Part shown: positions 1-15,991 of the stretch, piece by piece
Numbering within the stretch: position 1 is the stretch's first letter
How the letters are laid out: each line of letters begins with the position of its first letter
Assembly (NCBI GenBank): GCA_013365325.1
Contig: JABVXV010000140.1
Location: 1 to 53,452, forward strand
Origin: Dipetalonema caudispina
Taxonomy: Eukaryota; Nematoda; Chromadorea; Rhabditida; Onchocercidae
Length of the DNA: 53,452 nucleotides
Direction: 5' to 3'
Notes under the pieces: generated by a model
Seen by the model: only the letters and a program-made list of their open reading frames with translations
What the model was told of the DNA's origin: nothing
Databases searched by the model: none
Program-made: the position numbers and the translations under genes

Positions 1-120
<120 letters not shown>

Positions 121-303
121 TTCAAGAAGTTAGTCAGTAATTATTTGCATTTGCAAATAATTTTCTAACAATTTAAAATATCTGAATGATGAACAAATTA
201 TCAAATTTATTTATTAGAAAGTACACAATTGTAAAAATGATCATTTGCAACGATTTAATTTCATAAAATAAGATTGTCTTTTACCTAACCTTCTTCATAG
301 CTT

Positions 304-373
304 TTACCTTTTCCTTCTTGCTTCTCTTAACTGCAATCTTACCTTTTCCTTCTTGCTTCTCTTAACTGCAATC
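304..373. repeat. Perfect 35-bp tandem duplication
   Basis: A 35-bp pyrimidine-rich unit (304-338) is followed directly by an identical copy (339-373). It begins TTACCTTTTCC and ends CTGCAATC. With no mismatch, the duplication looks recent or is under slippage. No coding frame crosses it. Confidence 0.93.
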
Positions 374-920
374 CGGAAGTATTCTGGATTATAATCATAT
401 TATTTTTAATTATTGGTTCATTTTGTTAGAATAAGTTTAACGACATCATTTGTTTTAGCTCGATATGATAAAAGTTCTAAAAAACCCATTAATACAAGTT
501 TATAAATCATATTAATCAGTACCAAATGATAATATTACTTATTATATTATTTAGTTATTGATTTTCCCCTTCTCTTTTTTTCACTTTTTTTGCTTTTCGA
601 TATGAATTATTTTATTATTGCGCATTGCATGCAAAGGTCATTAAAATACCATTCTTATCTTAGAATTTTACTTAAATATTCTTTTCTTGTCTGTTTTATT
701 TTATATTAATTGTTTCTCATTCAATATTACTTTTTTTTCTTCAAATTATTTTAGTCGTTCATTTAATTAATTGAAATACTATTTCTATTTTATTAATTCC
801 TTCAAAACTACAATTATTCATCGTTATTTTTTTCATTTCCTATCTTTCATATCATCCATTTCTTTTCTAAAATTTTGTATCTATAAAAAAAAGAAAAAAA
901 GGAGAAAAAAGAAAAAAATG

Positions 921-936
921 AAATTCACGTGAATTT
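921..936. other. 16-bp perfect palindrome around CACGTG
   Basis: AAATTCACGTGAATTT is a perfect inverted repeat centred on the E-box CACGTG. Such a site could bind a bHLH dimer, but no gene start lies close by. The nearest modelled gene starts more than 5 kb away. Confidence 0.6.
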
Positions 937-3490
937 TAACAATTATCGTAATGAAAAAAAAAAAAAAAAAAAAAAAAAGAAAGGAAAGAAGAGTACAGCA
1001 CTTGAATCTTTTAATGAGAATAGATGTACTTATATATATTTAGACATATCGATTCAACAAATAATTATATTCTTTCTACAAGTTATTGCTATCGTCTTGA
1101 ATTTTTTCATACAAAAAATTTATTCATCTAATAAATGCAAGGTTAGAGGTTATTTATTTCTTCAGAAATGATTGATTTTATTTCTTATTTATCTTCCAAA
1201 TATCTCTAATCATTTCAGATATTACTTTCACTTCAGCTAAAATATTTCATATGCAAAAAAAAAAAAAAAAAAGTACGAAAGGAATATTTTTTCATTCTAT
1301 AAACATTTTTAATATATTATTATAACTATTATATGGTATTTCCATTGCCATCAACTATTGCTTTTCATTTTTAACAATCCATAAATAAACAGGCCTATTC
1401 CATTAATCAGTCTATTTCATGGACGAGCCTTATCTCATCAATTTCTTAGAACTTCTTAATCTTACCTTTCTTCTACAACACTTCAATTTCATTTGAATCA
1501 CTTGCTTTGTATTATGGTTAAAATAGGATACTATACGGAAAGTAACCTTTACAATTAGTCGGAATTGATAATATAATAGTACAAAATTACTGTTCAACAA
1601 AAATTGGAAAAGAAAAATCTTTCGATCGAAAATATAATCATAACGTAATTGATAACATCCTAATTTGTAAACTAATACATAAAATTTGTCAAAGTAACTG
1701 AATGGGAAATGTTGATAAAATTAAATATGATTTCTTTTCCATTTGTTAGATTTCTTTTTATTCCCCAAAATAAGCTAAAATATTATGATGATCTATGATG
1801 CTAATGTGAATGTATGCTTGATTGATCACTTGAAACAGATTGTAATTATAGCTTGAAATTATTCACTTCTCCTAAACTGTCTGTTATTGATGCTACATAC
1901 AAATATTTCTATTGTAATTTATAAATTTTAAATATTATTTCGATATTTTATGAATGGAAAATAAATAAACATTACTTCAAAGTTAGCTAAAATTAAGCAA
2001 TTCTGAAAATTTTCAACTGTACAAAAATGTAAAGTGCAGTGTAAATGTAAACAATGTAACATTTCATTTGGAAAATTGATTGAAAAGATATGCAAATTAA
2101 ATGGTTAACTTATAATTGCAATTAAATATCAAAGTATAGCGTCAAAAACTTTTGAAATGATATATTTATGATTTTTGAAAAAGCAAAAAAAGAAATATGA
2201 ATGCAATTAGTGCACAGTTATGTGATGAATTTTTATGAATATACATCTGTCGTTCAATCAATTTCCTTAGCAATTACACTCACGTGAAATGGTCACGTAT
2301 ATACACGCAATTTTGTGAATTCAGCAGAGTGAATGATGAACGGATTGATTTATCAAAATGTTGAAAATGAAATAAATCACAAAAATAGCTAAAATCCTCG
2401 AGACATTAGATAACAAAATTTTCAGAGAATGGTATCAGTAAATAGAATTAAAATTAACTCAAAATGATATCAGAAGTCAAAAATTCTAACAGCTTTTGGT
2501 GTTTTTTTAAAAAAGAAACAAAAAAAAAGAAATTTGGAAGCTTTGTACTTATTTCTGATGCAAAATTATTGATGCATATAAATGTTTAGTAAATTCTGGC
2601 CATAATTTTTGAGTTATCGGTTATGACCAGTAGAATTTGTTTATGCACAAATCAGTAAATTTGGAATTTTCGAATAAATTTCATTCAACAATTTTTAGTT
2701 TTTTTTTTTTTTTGATCAGAAATAAGAAGAAAATTATTACCACTTTGAATCTTTTAAGTTTAATTGAATTATTAGATATTACATTAAAATATTAATAGAA
2801 TTGATTGTAAAAACTAAACAGTCTTTATATACATTTCTTTTCAAATTAAAATTTTAAGTTTTTTTTTTCAATAAGTTTTAATTCCTTATTTTAAAGAAAA
2901 TTAGTTTTTTTTTTTTCAACTTTCAGCTTCTCAGTGAAACATAAAAATCATTGAGTTTTAAACAACCCACAAATAGGAATCCATATATATATATATATAT
3001 ATGTATTAAGAAGATGTCCGAGTTGTGATGAATTTTTTTTTTTAAAATAATTTGAAGAAGAAATAAAACTGAAATTTAAAAATAGCTCAAATGCTAATAT
3101 ACATGAACGTTGAGATATGGCTTTGCTTTGATATTGATACTTGCAATCGTTTCATCATTAACATAGGCTTCATTTCATAAATTAATTTTTTTGCGATGCG
3201 GTAAACAATTTCAGGCCTTACTCCTTTTCTGTTTATGGCAATCTATATGAAATTTTGTGGTAAGAAATATGGATTAAAAACTGTTAAATTTAGAAATTCA
3301 AAAATTAAAATCTGTCGACATTTAGTAAGAGTTAATTTTCCTTCTAAAGCTATGATAATTTCTTTTTTTGGTTTCACCTTTTAAATTGATACTTTGTCCA
3401 TGAAATATAGCAAAATATAAAAGAAATGCCTTTCCTTCTTAGATTTAGTTAATTTAACAAAACAAATTAATAGCGTGATGACGTACGTGA

Positions 3491-3521
3491 TCTCCGTCTT
3501 CCTCACGTTTGAAAACGGAGA
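3491..3521. other. Stem-loop with 11-nt arms
   Basis: TCTCCGTCTTC (3491-3501) pairs with GAAAACGGAGA (3511-3521) at 10 of 11 positions, closing a 9-nt loop. The arms are much richer in G+C than the surroundings. Just upstream, TGACGTACGTGA (3479-3490) is a near-palindrome holding CRE-like half sites. The function is unknown. It does not resemble a known tRNA or microRNA precursor. Confidence 0.55.
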
Positions 3522-6325
3522 ATGGGTATGTAATCATGTCAATTTTGCGAAATAATATCAACAGTTGAAATGACGATGAAAATCAATGTACTCTCGAAGA
3601 TTTCTTGAAATAATGCAAAATAAAATAATCAATTTTCGTGTTATCGAAAACTCAAAAATAAGGAAAGACTTCGATAATCATATTAAAATAAAATTTTGAA
3701 AAAATTTTCCTCAATTTTCACTCTCTTTCTAACTTTGTTGTTATTAAAATAAACCAATTGTAATAATTGAAAAAATTTGTCAAAAACTTCCCATTTTAAT
3801 AATTTTACAATTTCATAGAAATATTTTGTTTTGCTTACTTATTTCACTCATCTTATATTTATACTAAATTTAATTTAAAATATCAAGAATGTATTAAAAT
3901 TGTTCTTGTTCTTGTATAACTTCATTTAAATTAATCATGAAAATTTGTATTTTAGCAATACAATGTTATTAGCTAATATTATTAATATTTCTTGGTGCAA
4001 TAATTGAAGCGGATATATTCAATTCATTTTCTTGCTTAGCTTTAAAATGATGATTGATAAGAGATTGAAGGAACAACATGATTAACTTCCTCTTTGATTT
4101 CCTTCTAACAAAATATTACTCATCCTTTCATCATAATGATCATCTTCCTGTTAAATAGCTTACAGATGCATGTACCAATTATATTTTCAATTTTAATTTT
4201 ATTTAAGTGTAATTCATATCAATTCTTTTAATCATTTAATTACAGTTATGTATAGGTTAATCCTTTCGAAAAATTCAGTATAATTTCAGTAATTTCTTTA
4301 TTCATTAGATTACAATGCAGAGGTCTAATATCTTTTCAATTTAATTTGTTTAGAAATTTAAATGCTATCTTATTTAAATAAATAAAAATAGTTAAAATGT
4401 ATTCAGCAAGGAAAATAATGCACAAATGTTTGCTTTGTATAATTTAATCAACAATAATTTATTGGTTGAATTATCTGCAATACAAACAAAATTGATTCAA
4501 GAATAGTTTTAAAAAAAGTTATGAAAAGATAGACGATGCATTCTTAATAGCTTAATTACTCATTTCAAAAGTTTTAATTGTCAGGAATTTTATTAAATAT
4601 AATCATTTAAATTAATTGGTTTTTTTTCCGTCTGCTTTTACAAGAAAACATAATTAATTTTCAATTATTAGTAAATAACTCTTTTTTTTTCTTTTGTTCT
4701 AATGTATTTATCCTCAATAAATTTCCTTTCTTCTGTCTTTCATTTCCCATTTATTTCAATAAAAATATGAAAAGCAAAATAATTGTAAAACAATGTGAAA
4801 TGCAAAGAAAAAAAAAAGAAATCTTTGGATAATTTCGATTTTTTAAAAAATTTTCCGTCTTATTTGCTAAAGTTTTATTTTTGTTTGTTTGTTTGTTTGT
4901 TTAGTCTTTGCTACCTTAATTCTAAACAAAAACTAAACTAATTTTCATGATATAACAAAGTATTAGATGTAATAAATGAAATGTTGACATATTCATTAGT
5001 TAAAAATGTTTATGTCACCGCGACAGACCGGGAAATTATTTACATTGTATAAATATGATTAAATATGTATTTAACTTGTTTCCTATTTAAAACGATAACA
5101 AAAGATATGCTTATCAGATATATCATTAAAAGGCAATATTTATAATTATTTAATGATAATTATAATGTAAAAAGGAAGAAATCTTTGGATTGTTTATCGT
5201 TTTTTTTGAATTCATAATTCTATTATCCAATAATATTTTCTTTGTGTTATTTTTTAACTTATCAATTAAGAACAAATTTGCTTTGCCACTGAATTTTTTG
5301 GGATAAATTCTTGACATTCGTATTGATAAGTATTCTCGAATAATTATTTAGGATTACTTATCAAGAAGTCATGTTAAAAATGACTTTTTCAAATCAATTA
5401 ATTGAATGATCAGATGATTATAAGTGCGGAAAGCTTAGAAAAAAAAAAGAGGTGAAGTCAAAGAAGTAATTTGAAGTAAAATGTGTTGAAATTATCATTC
5501 ACTTGTATTTTACTTTGTTCTAGTTTATACTTTTAGAAAACAAAAATTTAATTCGCAACTGTTTCAAATCTAAAAATAATAAATATCAAGATTTAATTGT
5601 AGATAACAAAGCAGTTATCGTAGAAATGACTTTTTTTTTTTTTTTTTTTCAAACCAATTAACTGAATTGCTTTTACATCGTAAATTTCAATGACATTATT
5701 TATGATTGTCTAATCCTATTATTATTCATCATTCTTTAACGACTTAATTAGTTTAATCAAATATTTTCAAAAAAATAGAAGAAAGAAGAAAAATGGAAGT
5801 AAAATAGATTTTAAAAATTTGCTTTAATTCAAAAAATGCCGCCAATTTAAGATTTTGTAACTAATTTTGCAATTAAAATGTAATTTTTAATTGGTAAATT
5901 GAATTTCCATAAATTTTTTTAAAACTTCAACTAAAAATTTCAAAGCAACAATTTTATTACTAATAAATATCATTGGATACTTTACAGCTATTTGAAACAA
6001 CTGTTGATTACAGCATATAGAATGAATAAAATTACTGAAAAAAAAAAAAGCATTTTAAAAACCGAAAATTGTTTATGAGTCTGTTGTCATCTGAACATTG
6101 CTTTAATCTTTTATACAACAACCATAGCTATTGATCAACAGTTTTAGCAAGCTTTAGTTTAGCAAACTTTAAATGTTGACTTTTTCATTTTCCATTTTAC
6201 AAAATACCATTAATTAACTGTTACTTTAATAGAAATAAAATTTGAAATTATTAATTTCATTTATCACTCTCTTATTAAAGATTTGAGGCTAAATAAAGGT
6301 AGCGCAATCTACGGCAATCAATAAA

Positions 6326-11062
<4,737 letters not shown>

Positions 11063-11142
11063 GAGAAAAAAAAAAGAAACATCCAATAAACTCGAAAATC
11101 TCAAATTATACGGACAATTAATTATTTATGTATCATTTTTTG

Positions 11143-11148
11143 AATAAA
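11143..11148 (+). terminator. Candidate poly(A) signal for the kinase gene
   Basis: An AATAAA hexamer lies about 80 nt after the kinase stop codon, a normal distance for a short nematode 3' UTR. Confidence 0.5.
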
Positions 11149-11715
11149 TAATAATTTACATCTATGTATTGCATGTAATTAAATGAACAATTGTAAATAA
11201 GTACATTTAACATTTCTGTATTACATTTTAACGCTTAATATTTCACTGCCTTTTTGTAAAATTTCCTTTTGTTGCAAATATTCGATCATATATTTTATAA
11301 TAGGCAATAAAAAATAACAACAAAACAAAAGCATTTCACACATTTTGTTTCTTTTCTTTCAAACTAATTTTAATTATCCAATCCCATTGCTTTCAATTTG
11401 ACTGATTTAAATTAAAGCAATAAAATAAAATTTAAGCCAAAGTTTGATGATACAATTTTAATTGCAACTTTAACAATGCTTTCCAACAAACAAATTTCAG
11501 AAAAAAACAATTTTCAAAAATTTAATTACTTTTTGAAAAAGAGTTTAGAATAACAAATTGTAATATATGGCGTATTATATCTGATTTTTATATTTTTTAT
11601 CGGAAAAAAAAAAAATTATTATTTCCTAGGAAAATGGGATTATTTTCATCATCAAATGATTTAATTTTTTGTAACAACAATAAATTTAGTCTTAGCATGC
11701 AAAAATTACTTCTCC

Positions 11716-11910
11716 TTATTGCATGCTTTTCTATTAATTGCACTTAATTGCATGCTTTTTTATTAATTATACTTATTGTATGCCTTTTTGTTAGCTGTAC
11801 TTTATAATATATTTCTTCCGTAACTGTACAAAAATAGTATGCTGTAAAAAATGCTTTTTTATTAATTGTATTTACTGCATGTTTTTGCATTCACTGCATG
11901 TTTGCATTTT
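11716..11910. repeat. Degenerate 28-29 bp minisatellite
   Basis: Units starting near 11716, 11744 and 11773 share the core TTGCATGCTTTTTTATTAAT followed by a TGTACTT-like tail. Weaker copies follow near 11848 and 11880. Copies differ by substitutions and T-run length, so the array is old. Confidence 0.7.
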
Positions 11911-12512
11911 TTTTTTTTTAAAGTTTAATTTTTTTAGATTGGTATGCTATAAAATTCTTTTATAACCCGCCTATTGCACATTTTTTAGTAGTATTTATTT
12001 GATACATCGTTTATTAATTATATGCTTTTTTTTTTCTGTTAACTTTACTTATTTAACAATTTGTTGCCATAATTATTGATCAGATTTTAGATTTTTGGAA
12101 AATTCATAAATTCTCTCATTTAAAATTTTCACCGTCTCTTTTGAAAGCAACATAGTTGCAATTCTTTAAAATGAAACTGGTCAAAAATGCTATTTAGAGC
12201 TTTTTTTTGTTTTTATTAATACTTCGCAAAAATATTTGAAGTAATGTTGCAGTACAATTACAATTTTGATTGATTTCTTTTTTTCATGTTATATTTTTTT
12301 TTTTTTTGCATGATGAATTTTCCTATTTCATAGTAAATTTTTGCATAAAATATTTAATTATATTTCACTATAAATAATCAATTATTTTATGATTACAATC
12401 ATTTTATCATTGTATAAATGTTAGTGTAGAGTTTATTAGTGAAATTGGAAGAAGTAGCAGTTTTCCAAAGGTTAAAGGAGTGTTACTCTGAACACTTTAC
12501 GAAACTGAAAAT

Positions 12513-12838
12513 ATGGAGTCAACTTGTACCATATGTTTGGATCAATTAAAATATCCGCTTGGAAAATCTGATAATTGTGAGCATAAATTTTGCTTTAAAT
12601 GTATTAATAACTGGTTGAAAAAGCGATCACAATGTCCACTTTGTGGTGGAACGCCGAAATATCTTATCAAAATTGATGAAACTCAAAAAGAAACAAAATT
12701 ACCAGTGAAAAAAAGAACAGCAAAACAGTTTGAAAATGAGGTTATCACTTTTTGATTAATATTACTGCTAATATCATAACTATTATCATTAAAAATACCT
12801 TGTAGTATTATTAATTTTTGCATTATTGTCTTTTCCTA

Positions 12839-12873
<35 letters not shown>

Positions 12874-14754
12874 AAAATTGTTATATAAAACAAAATCGTT
12901 TTACATTTGATGATTAAAAATATCCATATTTCCTCATCTCATTAAATCAAATTTAATACGAGTAGAAAGGAATTTAAATAATAAGCATTGTATAATAATG
13001 TAGTATATTAATGATTTTACTATATTTCAATTTTTATCTTAATAGCATAATATAATTATAAAATATTTAAAACAGTATGGAGTTCGGGTTATTATTTCTT
13101 TCAAATATATCAAATACAATCATTATTATTATTTGAGTGCAATACATCATTTGCATATACTTCAGATAATGCTTTTAGTATTTTCAAATGAAAAGTTTAG
13201 TGAAGAATTTAATAGACAGTAATAATAAAATAGTTAAATAAAACGGAATTTAACTGAATAATAAGAGAAAAATAAAATTATCCGCAAGATAGGAAAAATA
13301 AAAAAGTGTATAATCTTACACTATCAATAATGTATATAAATCTTTCAACTCAAATTTTTAAAATCTCATAATTTCAGTTCTAAAAAATTCAAATTCACTC
13401 TTTAGAATTCACTGGAATGATTTTTGTTATCAAATTTTCAAAACATTATGATCATTTGCTGTAACTTATTCTAGAGAAGACAGAGCCTGGAGTTAGCAAT
13501 GTTATCATACTGTTAATTGTTAAATATTTTGAAATTCTTTTTCTTGCAAATTTTGTTCAACATCTCATAAATTCCTTTTTGAGATTTTACAAATTTTTTA
13601 AGCTTCTTGTCCGAGAACAACAAGAAGAACGTCATAGCGGATCGTTAGAACAAGATATCACCATTGAGTATGCAAGTTGCCGTTCATGTAGACGTTCAGA
13701 TAACGAACATCTATTGCTACTCTGCGATGGAAATGTTGGTCAGAATGCTGATGGTTCCATGATTCGGTGTAATGTCGCCTATCACAGCTATTGCTTACCG
13801 GAAAAATTGGAACAAATCCCGAAAGATGACTGGTTTTGTCCATTCTGCGTGAATAAACCAGAAAATGCACAGCATTTCGCAAAACAAACAAATTTAAATG
13901 TTTCGTCTTCAGAAGTTGGTACCAGTAATTCATCACTCTTAAGGAATTCACAGTATCAATCAAATGGAAGTCCGAAGAAGGATGAAGTGAAAATGGAAAC
14001 TACTGAATGCGCCAGTATTACAAATTCCGAATCAACGATTGTTCACGGCGCTTGCGGTGATTCGGATATGGAGAGTGAGTCTATCGAAAGTAATTGTAGT
14101 GGTGAAAGTAGTGAATTATATTCTGGAACTGATGCAAGTACCGATAATTATGATGATTCTGAAGAGACAGATCATGATAAAATAGAATCTAGCAATGAAA
14201 TAACGGTCGACGATTCAGATGACGAAAATACTAATGGCAAGTTAATCTTGTTGAAAAATTAGCAGACTTTTTATTGAGTTCCCCGAATATCCTCCTTCAA
14301 GATATTCCGATAATAAGATGGCATCTTTTCGATAATCGAATCTTCTAATAGAAAGAGTTACATGTGTTATTACTCTATGCAAAATTGCATGACATATAGA
14401 TATAACGCAAAGAATCTTCGTTTTTTTCAGCATAGAATATAAAATATTACTTGAATAAAGCTAAACAAGAATAATATTTATTTGTAAACACTAATGTAAC
14501 TTATAGGATCAAGTACTGATGTATTTGATGATGAAGATAAGTTAGATTGCGAAGAATCAGATGAAACTGATACTGAACATAATAAGCTTAATCGAAGAAC
14601 ATGCAAACGAAGAAAGGCGAATAACAACAATAACGGTAAAACAATCCATACCGCGAACAAAGTTGCAGGATTTATAACGAAGACGAAATCAAAATCTGGA
14701 AAAACTGTGACAAAATGCCAAGGATTCGTTCTGACAAACTGTCATTTTACCTAA
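12513..14754 (+). CDS. RING and PHD finger protein, PHRF1-like (3 exons, 369 aa)
   Basis: Exons: 12513-12740, 13603-14236, 14507-14754. The first ATG gives a RING finger at once: C5, C8, C22, H24, C27, C30, C41, C44 (C3HC4 order), the mark of an E3 ubiquitin ligase. A PHD finger follows with C102, C105, C117, C132, H137, C140, C155, C158. The rest is Ser/Asp/Glu-rich with a basic stretch (RRTCKRRK) that could be a nuclear signal. RING followed by PHD is the arrangement of PHRF1 (family knowledge). Animal PHRF1 is far longer and carries a C-terminal SRI region for the RNA polymerase II CTD. That part is absent, so this is a short form or a separate family member. The PHD has 14 residues between its third and fourth zinc ligands, where two are usual. 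The second intron uses a GC donor. The product is probably nuclear and chromatin-linked (inference). Confidence 0.88.
12841..12869. repeat. Poly(A) homopolymer in intron 1
   Basis: An uninterrupted run of about 29 A lies in the first intron of the RING-PHD gene. Such runs are prone to length error in sequencing. Confidence 0.9.
14237..14506 (+). other. GC-AG intron of the RING-PHD gene
   Basis: The donor reads ATG|GCAAGT, an otherwise perfect match to the extended donor consensus, which is the known habit of GC-AG introns. The acceptor is TTATAG. Only this junction joins the open frame ending at 14236 (phase 1) to the frame starting at 14507. The nearby GT at 14241 leaves the wrong phase and reads into a stop. 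Confidence 0.8.
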
Positions 14755-15233
14755 CGTATCACTTTTACTTGATGTAAAATAATAATGACAATTCCGATGG
14801 ATTAAACGATTTCTAACATATTTGATATATTTTAAAGTATTCAGACAACTTAAAAATGTTTATTTGTGGTAATTTAACCGATGAATGGATAGGTTGAAAG
14901 GGTAAGTCTAGAATTTCCATCGATCCAACGTACAATATTAGCACCATGAATTTAGATCAATCTGTTCCTGAAAGTTTAAGTATGGATTTTGAAATTTTCA
15001 CGTGTAGCGTGTACTAGAATAAATTGTTGCTGATAATAGCCCAAAGCATAATTCGTAGACAGCCAATATGTTATGAGAAATTTCTTGTTGAAATTTGAAA
15101 CATTACGATTAACAAATGGAAATGATTCTACATGGAGTACATTTGCATCAGAACATTTACGTCAACTTGCCAGCAACCATGTGGTGTGCCCCTGATCTCC
15201 ATAATGACATAACTTTTTCGTGACCTTCCGTAA

Positions 15234-15246
15234 CCACGTGACGTGG
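15234..15246. promoter_or_regulatory. E-box/CRE composite upstream of utp-6
   Basis: CCACGTGACGTGG overlaps a canonical CACGTG E-box with a TGACGTGG CRE-like half. It lies about 750 bp before the utp-6 ATG. E-boxes of this type bind Myc/Max-family factors, which drive ribosome biogenesis genes in animals. The link to utp-6 is inference. Confidence 0.4.
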
Positions 15247-15538
15247 CTGTAATCTCTCTGATTTCCATAATCTATTGCTTGTACTTGTCTCTTCAATTAC
15301 TCAATTTATTTCCAAAATAAATTCCATAATTTCCTCTACAGTAAATACTGTAACCATAGTAAGGAAGAATTACACTGAATTTAAAATTCAAAATTGACAA
15401 AACCCCTGAGACGCGAAAGCAATCATAGCGGACCGCGTTAATTCCGAGTTCAGAAACATACAGATTTGACAATGGTGAGATGGGTAGGTTGATATTGGGA
15501 TTGTTAAGTTGGTGATGTGGGTAAATGTTCATGTCTGG

Positions 15539-15553
15539 TTAGGTTTAACCTAA
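15539..15553. other. 15-nt palindrome
   Basis: TTAGGTT and AACCTAA flank a single T. The palindrome sits just after a G-rich stretch (about 15474-15520) in the utp-6 upstream region. Function unknown. Confidence 0.4.
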
Positions 15554-15946
15554 TTATTTACCATCCATTGTTTACTTATACGTTTGTATTCTCTGAAATT
15601 GTTTCCATTGATTAATTTTAAAATAGAATGATTTAATGTTCAATAATCGGAGTTTATTCAGTACCAGAATATCATAAATATAATCCAACGAATAAGTACG
15701 ATTAAAATATTATATACTTTAATTAGTAATCTAGAATTAGCGCAACAGGAATTAATATTAGATTTATTTGGAAATGATTCGGATAAGATAAATCTACTTC
15801 TACAAGCGGCTCTGTGCATAATAGATTTACTGTAGTCAATAACCAATGATTGTTTCTACATGTTCTTAAAATAGATGAATATTTTAATCGTGTCTATTCT
15901 TTCTCTTGCTGTTTTGCGTTAAACGACTTCAACGACAACTCTTTTC

Positions 15947-15948
15947 AG
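15947..15948 (+). promoter_or_regulatory. Candidate spliced-leader acceptor for utp-6
   Basis: CTCTTTTCAG lies 43 nt before the utp-6 ATG. It matches the nematode 3' splice consensus, and no upstream exon pairs with it. This is the usual picture of a trans-splice site. Confidence 0.45.
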
Positions 15949-15991
15949 AATAATTCTATAAAGATTGTTTATACAAACCATTGGATAAGGG

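Larger units (their letters stand above)
374..6325. other. AT-rich intergenic region upstream of the kinase
   Basis: I find no convincing coding exon here. Open frames are short, full of homopolymers (for example the lysine run near 950) and lack matching splice sites. The stretch holds many poly-A/T runs, an (AT)n run at 2983-3002, a (TTTG)n run at 4881-4903, a 16-bp palindrome at 921-936 and a hairpin at 3491-3521. The promoter of the kinase gene should lie in its right-hand part, but I see no clear core element. Confidence 0.7.
11063..12512. other. Intergenic region between the kinase and RING-PHD genes
   Basis: No coding exon seen. It contains the kinase 3' UTR, a degenerate 28-29 bp minisatellite (about 11716-11910) and long T runs. 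The promoter of the RING-PHD gene presumably lies in the last few hundred bases. Confidence 0.7.
14755..15991. other. Intergenic region between the RING-PHD gene and utp-6
   Basis: No coding exon found; minus-strand open frames here have no family likeness or splice support. It holds an AATAAA at 15018-15023 (possible end of the RING-PHD mRNA), the CCACGTGACGTGG composite at 15234-15246, a 15-nt palindrome at 15539-15553 and a likely trans-splice acceptor at 15947-15948. Base composition is less AT-biased than elsewhere. Confidence 0.65.

Noticed and set aside
929..1171. 80-aa open frame beginning before a lysine run
   Set aside because: The frame is held open by a poly-A tract, followed by Ile/Phe-rich translation typical of AT-rich non-coding DNA.
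15293..15532. 79-aa minus-strand open frame between the RING-PHD gene and utp-6
   Set aside because: No domain likeness, no splice partners, and composition fits chance translation.
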